Origin: Geobacteraceae bacterium
GTDB taxonomy: Bacteria; Desulfobacterota; Desulfuromonadia; Desulfuromonadales; Desulfuromonadaceae
NCBI GenBank assembly: GCA_020201305.1
Contig: JAIVHC010000034.1
Span: 1-5,134, forward strand
DNA: 5,134 bases
Direction of reading: 5' to 3'
Part shown: positions 1-5,134 of the stretch, one piece after another
How the letters are laid out: each line of letters begins with the position of its first letter
Numbering within the stretch: position 1 is the stretch's first letter
Translations under genes and position numbers: made by a program
Notes under the pieces: model-generated
What the model saw: only the letters and a program-made list of their open reading frames with translations
Database searches by the model: none
Told to the model about the DNA's origin: nothing

Positions 1-737
1 GCATCCCGTTCGTACAGATTCCAACAACCCTTCTGGCTCAGGTGGACAGTTCAGTGGGCGGAAAGACGGCTATTAATCATGCGTTGGGCAAAAACATGAT
101 CGGCGCTTTTTATCAACCGCGTAACGTCATCATTGATGTTGCAACCCTCAATACGTTGGAAGAGCGCCATTTCCGAGCCGGATTAGCTGAAGTAGTTAAA
201 TACGGAGTTATTGCTGACGCTGAATTTTTCTCCTGGCTGGAGCATAATGCATCACGTTTGTTAAATAAAGAACCTGCCGCGCTTGAATACGCAATTAAAA
301 CCTGCTGTAGCATCAAGGCTGCAATTGTGGCACAGGATGAAACGGAGCACTCAGTGCGTGCCCTGTTGAACTTCGGTCATACCTTCGGACATGCACTGGA
401 ACAGTTGAGTGGATATGGAACTATCCTGCATGGTGAGGCGGTCGCTATCGGGATGGCGGTCGCTGCACGCATATCCGCACAAAAGGGATTATGTTCAACT
501 GAGGATGTTGCGCGGCTGGATGCACTTTTATTGCTATGTGATCTGGACTTCCACGTTCCGCAGGGTTTTACTTCAGAGCAGTTTGTTGCAGCGATGATGC
601 GGGATAAAAAGGTGAGCTCCGGTACTTTGCGGATGGTGTTAGCCCACGGTATTGGAGCAAGTGATGTGCATCCTCTCGAAGACCCTGAACAGATCTTTAC
701 CCGAGTACTAAACGATTCTTCCCTGCTGGAGGGATAG
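1..737 (+). CDS. aroB: 3-dehydroquinate synthase, C-terminal part (5' end outside window)
   Basis: AroB converts DAHP to 3-dehydroquinate in the cytoplasm, the second step of the shikimate pathway, using NAD+ and a divalent metal. The open frame is already running at base 3 (IPFVQIPTTLLAQ) and continues into VDSSVGGKTA, so the GTG at 42 is an internal valine codon and not a start. About 244 residues are visible against a usual length near 360, so roughly 115 N-terminal residues, including most of the NAD-binding part, lie to the left. Seen here: GKNMIGAFYQP; the metal-ligand Glu in GLAEVVKYG (codon 189-191); FGHTFGHALE with two conserved His (378-380, 390-392); the His of LHGEAVAIGM (429-431); and a DKK near the C terminus (606-614). 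The key residues that remain are intact. The stop is TAG at 735-737, and the TPR gene follows after 6 bases. Assignment to AroB is very secure. Confidence 0.97.
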   Translation, partial: IPFVQIPTTLLAQVDSSVGGKTAINHALGKNMIGAFYQPRNVIIDVATLNTLEERHFRAGLAEVVKYGVIADAEFFSWLEHNASRLLNKEPAALEYAIKTCCSIKAAIVAQDETEHSVRALLNFGHTFGHALEQLSGYGTILHGEAVAIGMAVAARISAQKGLCSTEDVARLDALLLLCDLDFHVPQGFTSEQFVAAMMRDKKVSSGTLRMVLAHGIGASDVHPLEDPEQIFTRVLNDSSLLEG

Positions 738-743
738 GAAAGC

Positions 744-1415
744 ATGTCCCACACGGATCTTAAACATCTGCAGACAACGTGGGATAATGCGCCTCAGACT
801 AACGCATTCTATCCTCTTGCAAGAGCCTATTTTGATGCTGGTCTTTACGCTGCTGCAGCAGATGTGTTGCAGCAGGGCTTACGCCATCATCCTGGCCATG
901 CCCAGGGATTGACGCTATTGGGGCGGATTCAGTATCAGCGTGGGGAGAGCGACGAAGCTCGCGATATCTTTCAAAAAGCATTAAACGCCGATCCATCCTG
1001 TAGTGATCCTCTATGCGCTCTGGCGGAACTTGAAATTGCGGCGGGCAATTGTGCGCGTGCTGAAACCTGGCTTGAGCGTGCAGAATCGTCAAAAGAAACA
1101 GTCTGGAGCAAAAGATTACGCCAGGATCTGGAGTGCAAACAGGATATAGATCCTGCAGTTGGAACAGAACTTCCTTTTGTCACCCAAACCATGGTTGACT
1201 TGTATCTTAAACAGGGTATGAAGGAGAAAGCTCTTGCTGCTCTGAAACAGTTGGTAGATCAAAACCCTGAAGACAGTTCGTTGCGTCAGCGTCTTGATGC
1301 TCTTTCACCTCGCGCTTTTGACTCATCTGAAGAACAAGTGCATAGTAAAGCGGAATTAGAAGCCCGTCTAAGTGCCTGGTTGCGTGCTGTTGAGCACCGG
1401 AAACAACGGAGATAG
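744..1415 (+). CDS. Tetratricopeptide repeat (TPR) protein of unknown function
   Basis: This 223-residue protein is made mostly of TPR helical hairpins, which usually serve as protein-binding scaffolds. Four repeats can be picked out by their consensus spacing: about 20-52 (Tyr-Phe-Asp-Ala-Gly with a closing Pro), 53-86 (Leu-Gly-Arg then ALNADP), 87-118 (degenerate), and 144-177 (Tyr-Leu-Lys-Gln-Gly then a closing Pro). The linker at about 119-143 and the tail at 178-223 lie outside the repeats; the tail is charged and ends HRKQRR. There is no signal peptide, membrane segment or catalytic motif, so it is probably cytoplasmic. The ATG at 744 sits 6 bases after the aroB stop, with AGGA at 736-739 and GGAGG at 728-732 upstream. 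Its stop is one base from the next ATG, so it is probably translated together with the Roadblock gene, and the two products may act together (inference). The specific function is unknown. Confidence 0.88.
   Translation: MSHTDLKHLQTTWDNAPQTNAFYPLARAYFDAGLYAAAADVLQQGLRHHPGHAQGLTLLGRIQYQRGESDEARDIFQKALNADPSCSDPLCALAELEIAAGNCARAETWLERAESSKETVWSKRLRQDLECKQDIDPAVGTELPFVTQTMVDLYLKQGMKEKALAALKQLVDQNPEDSSLRQRLDALSPRAFDSSEEQVHSKAELEARLSAWLRAVEHRKQRR
1408..1411 (+). promoter_or_regulatory. Ribosome binding site deciding the Roadblock gene start
   Basis: GGAG lies five bases before the ATG at 1417, inside the last codons of the TPR gene. It favours 1417 over the in-frame GTG at 1372, which would add 15 residues (VPGCVLLSTGNNGDS) that do not resemble a Roadblock N terminus and would overlap the TPR gene by 44 bases. 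Confidence 0.7.
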
Positions 1416-1416
1416 T

Positions 1417-1788
1417 ATGTTTAAGCCAATTTTACAGACCATTCTGGACGAAAGCAGTGGGGCCCTGGGAGTTTTTTTGCTTGGCGATGATGGTATAGTC
1501 ATTGAGCAAGTGCGTGCAGATTCAGATTCAGCCGAGGAACAACTGGCTCTAGTCGTCGAACTCGCTGCAGGCATAAAGGGGATTCGGCAGACTGCGGAAG
1601 TTCTCGAAGCGGGCAATTTAAACAATGTAGTGATCCGCTACGAAAAACTGACCCTCCTGGTACATGTCCTCAGTGCTGAGTACTTTGTAGTTCTGCTCCT
1701 GCCACCAGAGGCGGTGAGTGGCAAGGGGACCTATCTCCTGAAACGCGAAGCTCCAAGGTTACGTGCCGGGCTGAATGAGGAGATATAA
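1417..1788 (+). CDS. Roadblock/LC7-domain protein
   Basis: This is a 123-residue single-domain protein. The start (MFKPILQTILDESSGALG) followed by a hydrophobic strand, a Gly-Asp-Asp-Gly turn and a second strand (about 17-32) is the usual opening of Roadblock/LC7 domains. A helix (about 37-62) and further strands rich in Val and Leu (about 69-95) follow, and the C-terminal helix contains YLLKREAPRLRAGL. The whole protein fits one such domain, which typically dimerises and often binds or regulates a Ras-like small GTPase, as MglB does for MglA. No GTPase gene is visible in the window, so a partner cannot be named. The start at 1417 is supported by GGAG at 1408-1411. The gene is one base downstream of the TPR gene and its stop abuts the aroQ ATG, so it is firmly inside the operon. 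The fold is a fairly confident reading; the cellular role is unknown. Confidence 0.82.
   Translation: MFKPILQTILDESSGALGVFLLGDDGIVIEQVRADSDSAEEQLALVVELAAGIKGIRQTAEVLEAGNLNNVVIRYEKLTLLVHVLSAEYFVVLLLPPEAVSGKGTYLLKREAPRLRAGLNEEI
1777..1782 (+). promoter_or_regulatory. Ribosome binding site of aroQ
   Basis: GAGGAG stands six bases before the aroQ ATG at 1789 and lies inside the last codons of the Roadblock gene. The Roadblock stop (TAA, 1786-1788) directly touches the aroQ start, an arrangement that favours translational coupling. Confidence 0.7.
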
Positions 1789-2229
1789 ATGTATATTCGG
1801 ATCATCCACGGCCCCAACCTTAATCTGCTTGGCAAACGTGAACCAGAGCACTATGGGGTTCATACCCTCGATGATATCAACCGTGCTCTTGCTCTCCGTG
1901 CGCAAGAGCTTGACGTATCCATAGATTGTTACCAGTCAAACCACGAAGGAGATCTGGTAGATGCTCTGCATAAAGCGGCTGAAGATGACGCGGATGGAAT
2001 CATTATCAATCCCGCTGCCTATACCCACACCAGTGTCGCCCTGCGCGATGCGGTAGCAGCTATTCAAGTACCTGTAGTAGAGGTGCATCTGTCCAATATC
2101 CACGCACGTGAAACCTTCAGACACCATTCCTATCTTGCTCCGGTGACCATAGCTCAGATATGTGGTTTTGGCGCTCACGGCTATATTATTGCCTTGGAAG
2201 GTTTGGTTCAGCACCTGCAATCGCGCTAA
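1789..2229 (+). CDS. aroQ: 3-dehydroquinate dehydratase, type II
   Basis: AroQ removes water from 3-dehydroquinate to give 3-dehydroshikimate, the third step of the shikimate pathway and the direct successor of the AroB reaction. At 146 residues it is the normal length of the type II (dodecameric, non-Schiff-base) family. The conserved blocks occur in order: IHGPNLNLLGKREPEHYG (6-23) with the flexible-lid Arg17 and catalytic Tyr22; YQSNHEGDLVD (48-58); INPAAYTHTS (73-82) with Asn74; VEVHLSNIHARE (97-108) with the active-site His100; FRHHSY (110-115) with Arg111; and GFGAHGY (126-132). All the expected catalytic and substrate-binding positions are present. The start is fixed by the family N terminus and by GAGGAG at 1777-1782. 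It shares an operon with aroB, separated only by the TPR and Roadblock genes. Confidence 0.98.
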   Translation: MYIRIIHGPNLNLLGKREPEHYGVHTLDDINRALALRAQELDVSIDCYQSNHEGDLVDALHKAAEDDADGIIINPAAYTHTSVALRDAVAAIQVPVVEVHLSNIHARETFRHHSYLAPVTIAQICGFGAHGYIIALEGLVQHLQSR

Positions 2230-2268
2230 GGATTTTAACAACTTTACTCTCGCTGAAAATTTTTGATT

Positions 2269-3342
2269 ATGTTAGATTCGCGACTCAATCGGCTTCGAAA
2301 TAAGCTCAAAAAGCATCAACTTGATGCGATTCTGCTCCTGGACCCTGTCCATTTGCGCTATTATGCAAATTTTACCGGTAGCGATGGGGCACTGATAGTA
2401 ACTCGCGAAAAGAGCTTATTTTGTACTGACTCACGCTATACATCTCAGGCTCTGACTGAGGTCAAGGCCGATTCTGTAACAGAATACAAGGTTAAATATT
2501 CAGAGCTGGTTTCGCAGTTGGATGATTTGAAATCGCGCCATATCGGTTTTGAAGCTCCAACCCTCAGCGTAGCGCTGTTTAACAAGTTAAGCGCCCTGCA
2601 GTCAGAATTGCAGTGGACGCCGTTGGAACATCTGGGGGAGCTGCGCCAGATAAAAGACTATGCAGAGCTTGAACATCTGGAGCATGCCTGTGGTATAAAC
2701 GCCGCGGCGTTTGAAAAGATCATTCCCCTTATTCGACCCGGAATCAGTGAACGGGAAATAGCTCTGGAGCTCGAATATGCCCTGCGCTGTTGTGGAGGGG
2801 AAGAAAAGGCCTTTGACTTCATCGTGGCATCCGGCTGGCGCGGAGCATATCCTCACGGGGTTGCGTCCGATAAAGTGGTTAATGCAGGCGAACTGATAAC
2901 CATCGATTTTGGCACACGCAAAGGGGGATACTTTTCGGATGAAACGGTTACCTTGGCAGTGGGTGAAATCGGCTCGCAGTTGGAAGAAATATACACCTGC
3001 GTTTTAAACGCCCACGACCTCGCGCTTAAAGCGCTGTCACCTTCGATTTCGGCGCGCGCAGTGGATAAAATCGCACGCGATTACATCGCCTCCTGTGGCT
3101 ATGGCAAGTATTTTGGCCATGGCCTGGGGCACGGAATAGGGCTTGAAGTTCACGAAGGTCCGACCCTTTCACCCCGTTCCGAAGTTATACTTACACCCGG
3201 AATGGTTTTTACCATTGAGCCCGGAATATACATCCCCGAACTTGGTGGGGTGCGTATTGAAGATACCGTACTATTGACCAATGATGGCTACAGATCTTTA
3301 ACATCTGTACCTAAATCCCTACGTATATTACCCATTGACTAA
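2269..3342 (+). CDS. M24-family Xaa-Pro peptidase (aminopeptidase P / prolidase type)
   Basis: A cytoplasmic, dinuclear-metal peptidase that cleaves peptide bonds before proline. The 357-residue protein has the two expected parts: an N-terminal creatinase-like domain (about 1-125) and a C-terminal pita-bread catalytic domain (about 130-357). All five metal ligands can be placed: Asp213 (TIDFG), Asp224 (FSDET), His288 (GLGHGIGLEVHEG), Glu317 (FTIEPG) and Glu331 (VRIEDT). Their spacing matches that of the Pyrococcus prolidase ligands, and a His equivalent to its active-site His is present in AYPHG (His196). Whether the enzyme prefers dipeptides (prolidase) or the N terminus of longer peptides cannot be read from sequence, so no symbol is given. 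The start is uncertain: ATG at 2269 is preferred, but an in-frame TTG at 2263 would add two residues, and neither has a clear Shine-Dalgarno. The gene lies 39 bases after aroQ and 21 before accB. Confidence 0.95.
   Translation: MLDSRLNRLRNKLKKHQLDAILLLDPVHLRYYANFTGSDGALIVTREKSLFCTDSRYTSQALTEVKADSVTEYKVKYSELVSQLDDLKSRHIGFEAPTLSVALFNKLSALQSELQWTPLEHLGELRQIKDYAELEHLEHACGINAAAFEKIIPLIRPGISEREIALELEYALRCCGGEEKAFDFIVASGWRGAYPHGVASDKVVNAGELITIDFGTRKGGYFSDETVTLAVGEIGSQLEEIYTCVLNAHDLALKALSPSISARAVDKIARDYIASCGYGKYFGHGLGHGIGLEVHEGPTLSPRSEVILTPGMVFTIEPGIYIPELGGVRIEDTVLLTNDGYRSLTSVPKSLRILPID
3289..3309. repeat. 7-base perfect inverted repeat inside the peptidase 3' end
   Basis: TACAGAT (3289-3295) and ATCTGTA (3303-3309) are perfect reverse complements around a 7-base loop, about 33 bases before the peptidase stop codon. 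The stem is AT-rich and is not followed by a T-run, so it does not read as an intrinsic terminator. It may be chance within coding sequence. Confidence 0.4.
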
Positions 3343-3349
3343 AAACTGC

Positions 3350-3355
3350 AGGAGA
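3350..3355 (+). promoter_or_regulatory. Ribosome binding site of accB
   Basis: AGGAGA lies in the 21-base gap between the peptidase stop and accB, with eight bases to the ATG at 3364. It is clearly stronger than anything in front of the peptidase gene. Confidence 0.65.
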
Positions 3356-3363
3356 CATTATCC

Positions 3364-3837
3364 ATGGATATTAAAGACATCAAGACCCTGATAAAGCTTA
3401 TTTCCGATACCGATATTTCCGAGTTTGAGATGGAAACGGATGAAGATCGTGTGTTTATCAAGCGCGGTTCCAACCAGGAAGTTGTGCATGTAGCTGCTCC
3501 GGCTCCCGCTCCGGCAGCTTCTGCGCCTGTTGCGGCAGCTCCCCAGAGCGCTCCTGATGCTCCGGCACCTGCTGGAGAAAAGATACTGGGAGATAAAGAG
3601 GAGCGAGTCACTTCTCCCATCGTTGGAACCTTTTATGCCGCTCCGTCCCCTGAATCTGATCCATATGTAAAGGTGGGAGATGTAATTGAGAGCGGACAAA
3701 CCCTATGCATCGTGGAAGCGATGAAGCTGATGAACGAGATTGAGGCTGAATACAAATGTAAGATTGTGGAGATCGTCAAAACCAACGCCGATCCAGTGGA
3801 ATTTGGCGATGTCCTTTTTATCGTAGAAAAGATTTAG
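3364..3837 (+). CDS. accB: Biotin carboxyl carrier protein of acetyl-CoA carboxylase
   Basis: AccB carries the biotin that AccC carboxylates and from which the carboxyltransferase (AccA/AccD, not in this window) moves CO2 to acetyl-CoA, giving malonyl-CoA for fatty acid synthesis. The 157 residues divide into a charged N-terminal segment (1-42, MDIKDIKTLI start), an Ala/Pro-rich flexible linker (about 43-71, encoded by repetitive GC-rich sequence at about 3493-3573), and a biotinyl domain (about 80-157). The biotin attachment motif EAMKLMNE (118-125) places the modified residue at Lys121. The segment GTFYAAPSPESDPYVKVG (88-105) carries the protruding thumb that is typical of bacterial BCCPs and is absent from simple lipoyl-type domains. 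Length is normal. The gene is followed by accC after a 70-base spacer, the standard pairing for these two subunits. Confidence 0.98.
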   Translation: MDIKDIKTLIKLISDTDISEFEMETDEDRVFIKRGSNQEVVHVAAPAPAPAASAPVAAAPQSAPDAPAPAGEKILGDKEERVTSPIVGTFYAAPSPESDPYVKVGDVIESGQTLCIVEAMKLMNEIEAEYKCKIVEIVKTNADPVEFGDVLFIVEKI

Positions 3838-3907
3838 ATTTTATCCCAGGCTGCAGTTTGATTCAGTAAAAATTGAATAGAGTGCAGTTTTGTATTCAGG
3901 AGTGACT
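3838..3907 (+). promoter_or_regulatory. accB-accC spacer with weak hairpin and imperfect direct repeat
   Basis: This 70-base gap is the longest non-coding stretch in the window. An interrupted stem can form from CTGCA (3851-3855) with TGCAG (3883-3887), then an internal loop, then ATTCA (3861-3865) with TGAAT (3874-3878) around an 8-base loop. A short TTTT (3888-3891, ending in G at 3892 side) follows, but the two 5-bp stems are too weak for a convincing terminator. The same stretch also reads as an imperfect direct repeat: TGCAGTTT then ATTCAG at 3852-3866 and again at 3883-3899. No good promoter hexamer pair was found. It may adjust accC expression relative to accB, or may simply be a slightly long spacer. 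Confidence 0.35.
3898..3902 (+). promoter_or_regulatory. Ribosome binding site of accC
   Basis: AGGAG lies five bases before the ATG at 3908. An in-frame GTG at 3902 overlaps this site and is therefore unlikely to be the start; the ATG also reproduces the usual AccC N terminus. Confidence 0.7.
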
Positions 3908-5134
3908 ATGATTCACAAGGTTGTTATTGCTAATCGCGGGGAAATTGCCCTGCGCATTATTCGCGCCTGTAAAGAGCTCGGGATAAAAACAGTTGCGGTT
4001 CACTCTGACGTTGACAGTGAGGCTCTACACGTAAAGCTTGCGGATCAGAGTGTGTGTATTGGCCCAGCGGCAAGTGCGGACAGTTATCTCAACATGAAGG
4101 CGATTATCAGCGCTGCAGAGGTAACCGACGCTGACGCTATTCATCCCGGATATGGTTTTTTATCCGAAAATGCCGAATTTGCAGAAATATGCAACAACTG
4201 TGGCCTGACCTTTATCGGTCCCAGCGCTGAAAGTATGCGCCTGATGGGGGACAAAATCAGCGCCAGACAGACGGTAACCAAAGCCGGTGTTCCTATCCTG
4301 CCCGGTACTACCGATGCAGTAACAAGTGCAGAGGAGGCAGCGCGCATTGCGGGTGAGATCGGTTGTCCCGTAATTATTAAAGCTACCGCCGGTGGTGGTG
4401 GACGCGGGATGAAAATTGTTCATTCCATAGCCTCGGTTCCCAATGCGTTTGCGGCAGCTCGCTCTGAAGCAAAGGCGGGATTTGGTAACCCCGAAGTGTA
4501 TATCGAAAAATACTGTGAGCGCCCCCGCCACGTCGAAATCCAGATTATGGCGGACAAATACGGCAATGTTATTCATCTTGGCGAGCGCGATTGCTCGATA
4601 CAGCGCCGGCATCAGAAGCTGATAGAAGAGGCTCCATGCTCAATTCTTACAGAAGAGCTGCGTCAGGAGATGGGTGACTGCGCTGTAGCTGCAGCCAAAG
4701 CAGTTAACTATTCCAGCGTGGGTACGGTAGAATTTCTCCTGGACCAGGACGGAAAATTCTACTTCATGGAGATGAACACCCGGGTTCAGGTAGAGCACCC
4801 CGTAACGGAGATGGTAACCGGGGTGGATATTGTAAAGGAGCAGATCATGGCCGCGGCAGGCGAGCCTCTGCGTTATACCCAGGATGATATCAAAATTACC
4901 GGGCACGCTATAGAGTGCCGTATCAATGCCGAAGATCCGGAGAAGTTTACCCCGTGTCCCGGCAGAATCGACGGTTATCACACCCCAGGAGGACTGGGTG
5001 TTCGGGTGGATAGCGCCGTATATGACCAGTATAAAGTATTGCCTCACTACGATTCCTTGATTGCGAAACTTATTGTCCATGCAGAAACCCGCGAGCAGGC
5101 GATCCGGCGCATGGATCGCGCCCTGGAGGAATAT
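3908..5134 (+). CDS. accC: Biotin carboxylase subunit of acetyl-CoA carboxylase (3' end outside window)
   Basis: AccC uses ATP and bicarbonate to carboxylate the biotin on AccB. The frame is open from the ATG at 3908 to the last base, giving 409 residues. The usual length is about 449, so roughly 40 C-terminal residues are missing to the right. The N-terminal biotin carboxylase domain opens with VVIANRGEIALRI and includes HPGYGFLSEN (79-88). The ATP-grasp domain shows MGDK with Lys116, VIIK with Lys158, the glycine-rich lid AGGGGRGM (161-168), PRHVE with His208, and ERDCSIQRRHQK (227-238). The catalytic block EMNTRVQVEHPVTE (288-301) supplies Glu288, Asn290 and Arg292, with the second metal-binding Glu at 275. 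Arg338 in ECRINAEDP is the biotin-site arginine. All the catalytic residues I could check are present. Stand-alone AccC is favoured over pyruvate carboxylase or a fused acyl-CoA carboxylase by the accB gene directly upstream, although the C terminus is not visible. Confidence 0.97.
   Translation, partial: MIHKVVIANRGEIALRIIRACKELGIKTVAVHSDVDSEALHVKLADQSVCIGPAASADSYLNMKAIISAAEVTDADAIHPGYGFLSENAEFAEICNNCGLTFIGPSAESMRLMGDKISARQTVTKAGVPILPGTTDAVTSAEEAARIAGEIGCPVIIKATAGGGGRGMKIVHSIASVPNAFAAARSEAKAGFGNPEVYIEKYCERPRHVEIQIMADKYGNVIHLGERDCSIQRRHQKLIEEAPCSILTEELRQEMGDCAVAAAKAVNYSSVGTVEFLLDQDGKFYFMEMNTRVQVEHPVTEMVTGVDIVKEQIMAAAGEPLRYTQDDIKITGHAIECRINAEDPEKFTPCPGRIDGYHTPGGLGVRVDSAVYDQYKVLPHYDSLIAKLIVHAETREQAIRRMDRALEEY

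Noticed and set aside
42..44. GTG at 42 as the start of a short aroB.
   Set aside because: The frame is open to the left edge and encodes the conserved AroB residues directly before it, so this codon is internal.
1372..1416. GTG at 1372 as start of the Roadblock gene.
   Set aside because: It would overlap the TPR gene by 44 bases and add residues unlike the family. The ATG at 1417 has GGAG at a proper distance and gives the normal N terminus.
2243..2270. Possible promoter (TTTACT and GATTAT, 16 bases apart) before the peptidase gene.
   Set aside because: The -10-like element overlaps the start codon and matches poorly, so it could not drive this gene except as a leaderless transcript. AT-rich leader sequence explains it.
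3493..3573. Tandem repeat or recent insertion in accB (repeated GCTCCGGC-like units).
   Set aside because: This is the usual Ala/Pro linker of bacterial BCCPs; its low complexity comes from the amino acid composition.
3851..3891. Intrinsic terminator after accB.
   Set aside because: The stem is two 5-base pieces separated by an internal loop, poor in GC, and the following T-run is only four bases. accC continues in the same direction.
4160..5080. Two long open frames on the minus strand opposite accC (4160-4612 and 4640-5080).
   Set aside because: They lie wholly opposite a biotin carboxylase with all its catalytic motifs intact, and their translations show no recognisable domain. They are shadows of the codon pattern.

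Overview
This window is one co-directional, tightly packed block of seven genes, all on the + strand. It looks like ordinary chromosome of a Gram-negative-type anaerobe. The gene order (aroB, a TPR protein, a Roadblock/LC7 protein, aroQ, an M24 Xaa-Pro peptidase, accB, accC) and the protein sequences best fit the Desulfuromonadales/Geobacterales group (Desulfuromonas, Pelobacter or Geobacter relatives). That placement rests on remembered gene neighbourhoods, not on a search. Base composition looks moderate and even throughout. I see no mobile element, tRNA, rRNA, CRISPR array or composition break.

Layout: 1-737 is the C-terminal two thirds of 3-dehydroquinate synthase (aroB), cut by the left edge. 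744-1415 is a four-repeat TPR protein. 1417-1788 is a small Roadblock/LC7-domain protein. 1789-2229 is a complete type II 3-dehydroquinate dehydratase (aroQ). 2269-3342 is an M24-family Xaa-Pro peptidase. 3364-3837 is the biotin carboxyl carrier protein (accB). 3908-5134 is biotin carboxylase (accC), cut by the right edge with roughly 40 codons missing. Gaps between genes are 6, 1, 0, 39, 21 and 70 bases, which argues for a single transcription unit. The 70-base accB-accC spacer is the longest non-coding stretch and holds a weak hairpin and an imperfect direct repeat. No gene-free stretch exceeds 300 bases.

Functionally, AroB and AroQ catalyse consecutive steps of the shikimate pathway (DAHP to 3-dehydroquinate, then to 3-dehydroshikimate). 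AccB and AccC are the biotin-carrying and carboxylating parts of acetyl-CoA carboxylase, the first step of fatty acid synthesis. The peptidase is a housekeeping enzyme that often sits between aroQ and the acc genes. The least understood part is the TPR plus Roadblock pair between the two shikimate genes. I found no clear new biological system; that pair is the only locus with unassigned function.
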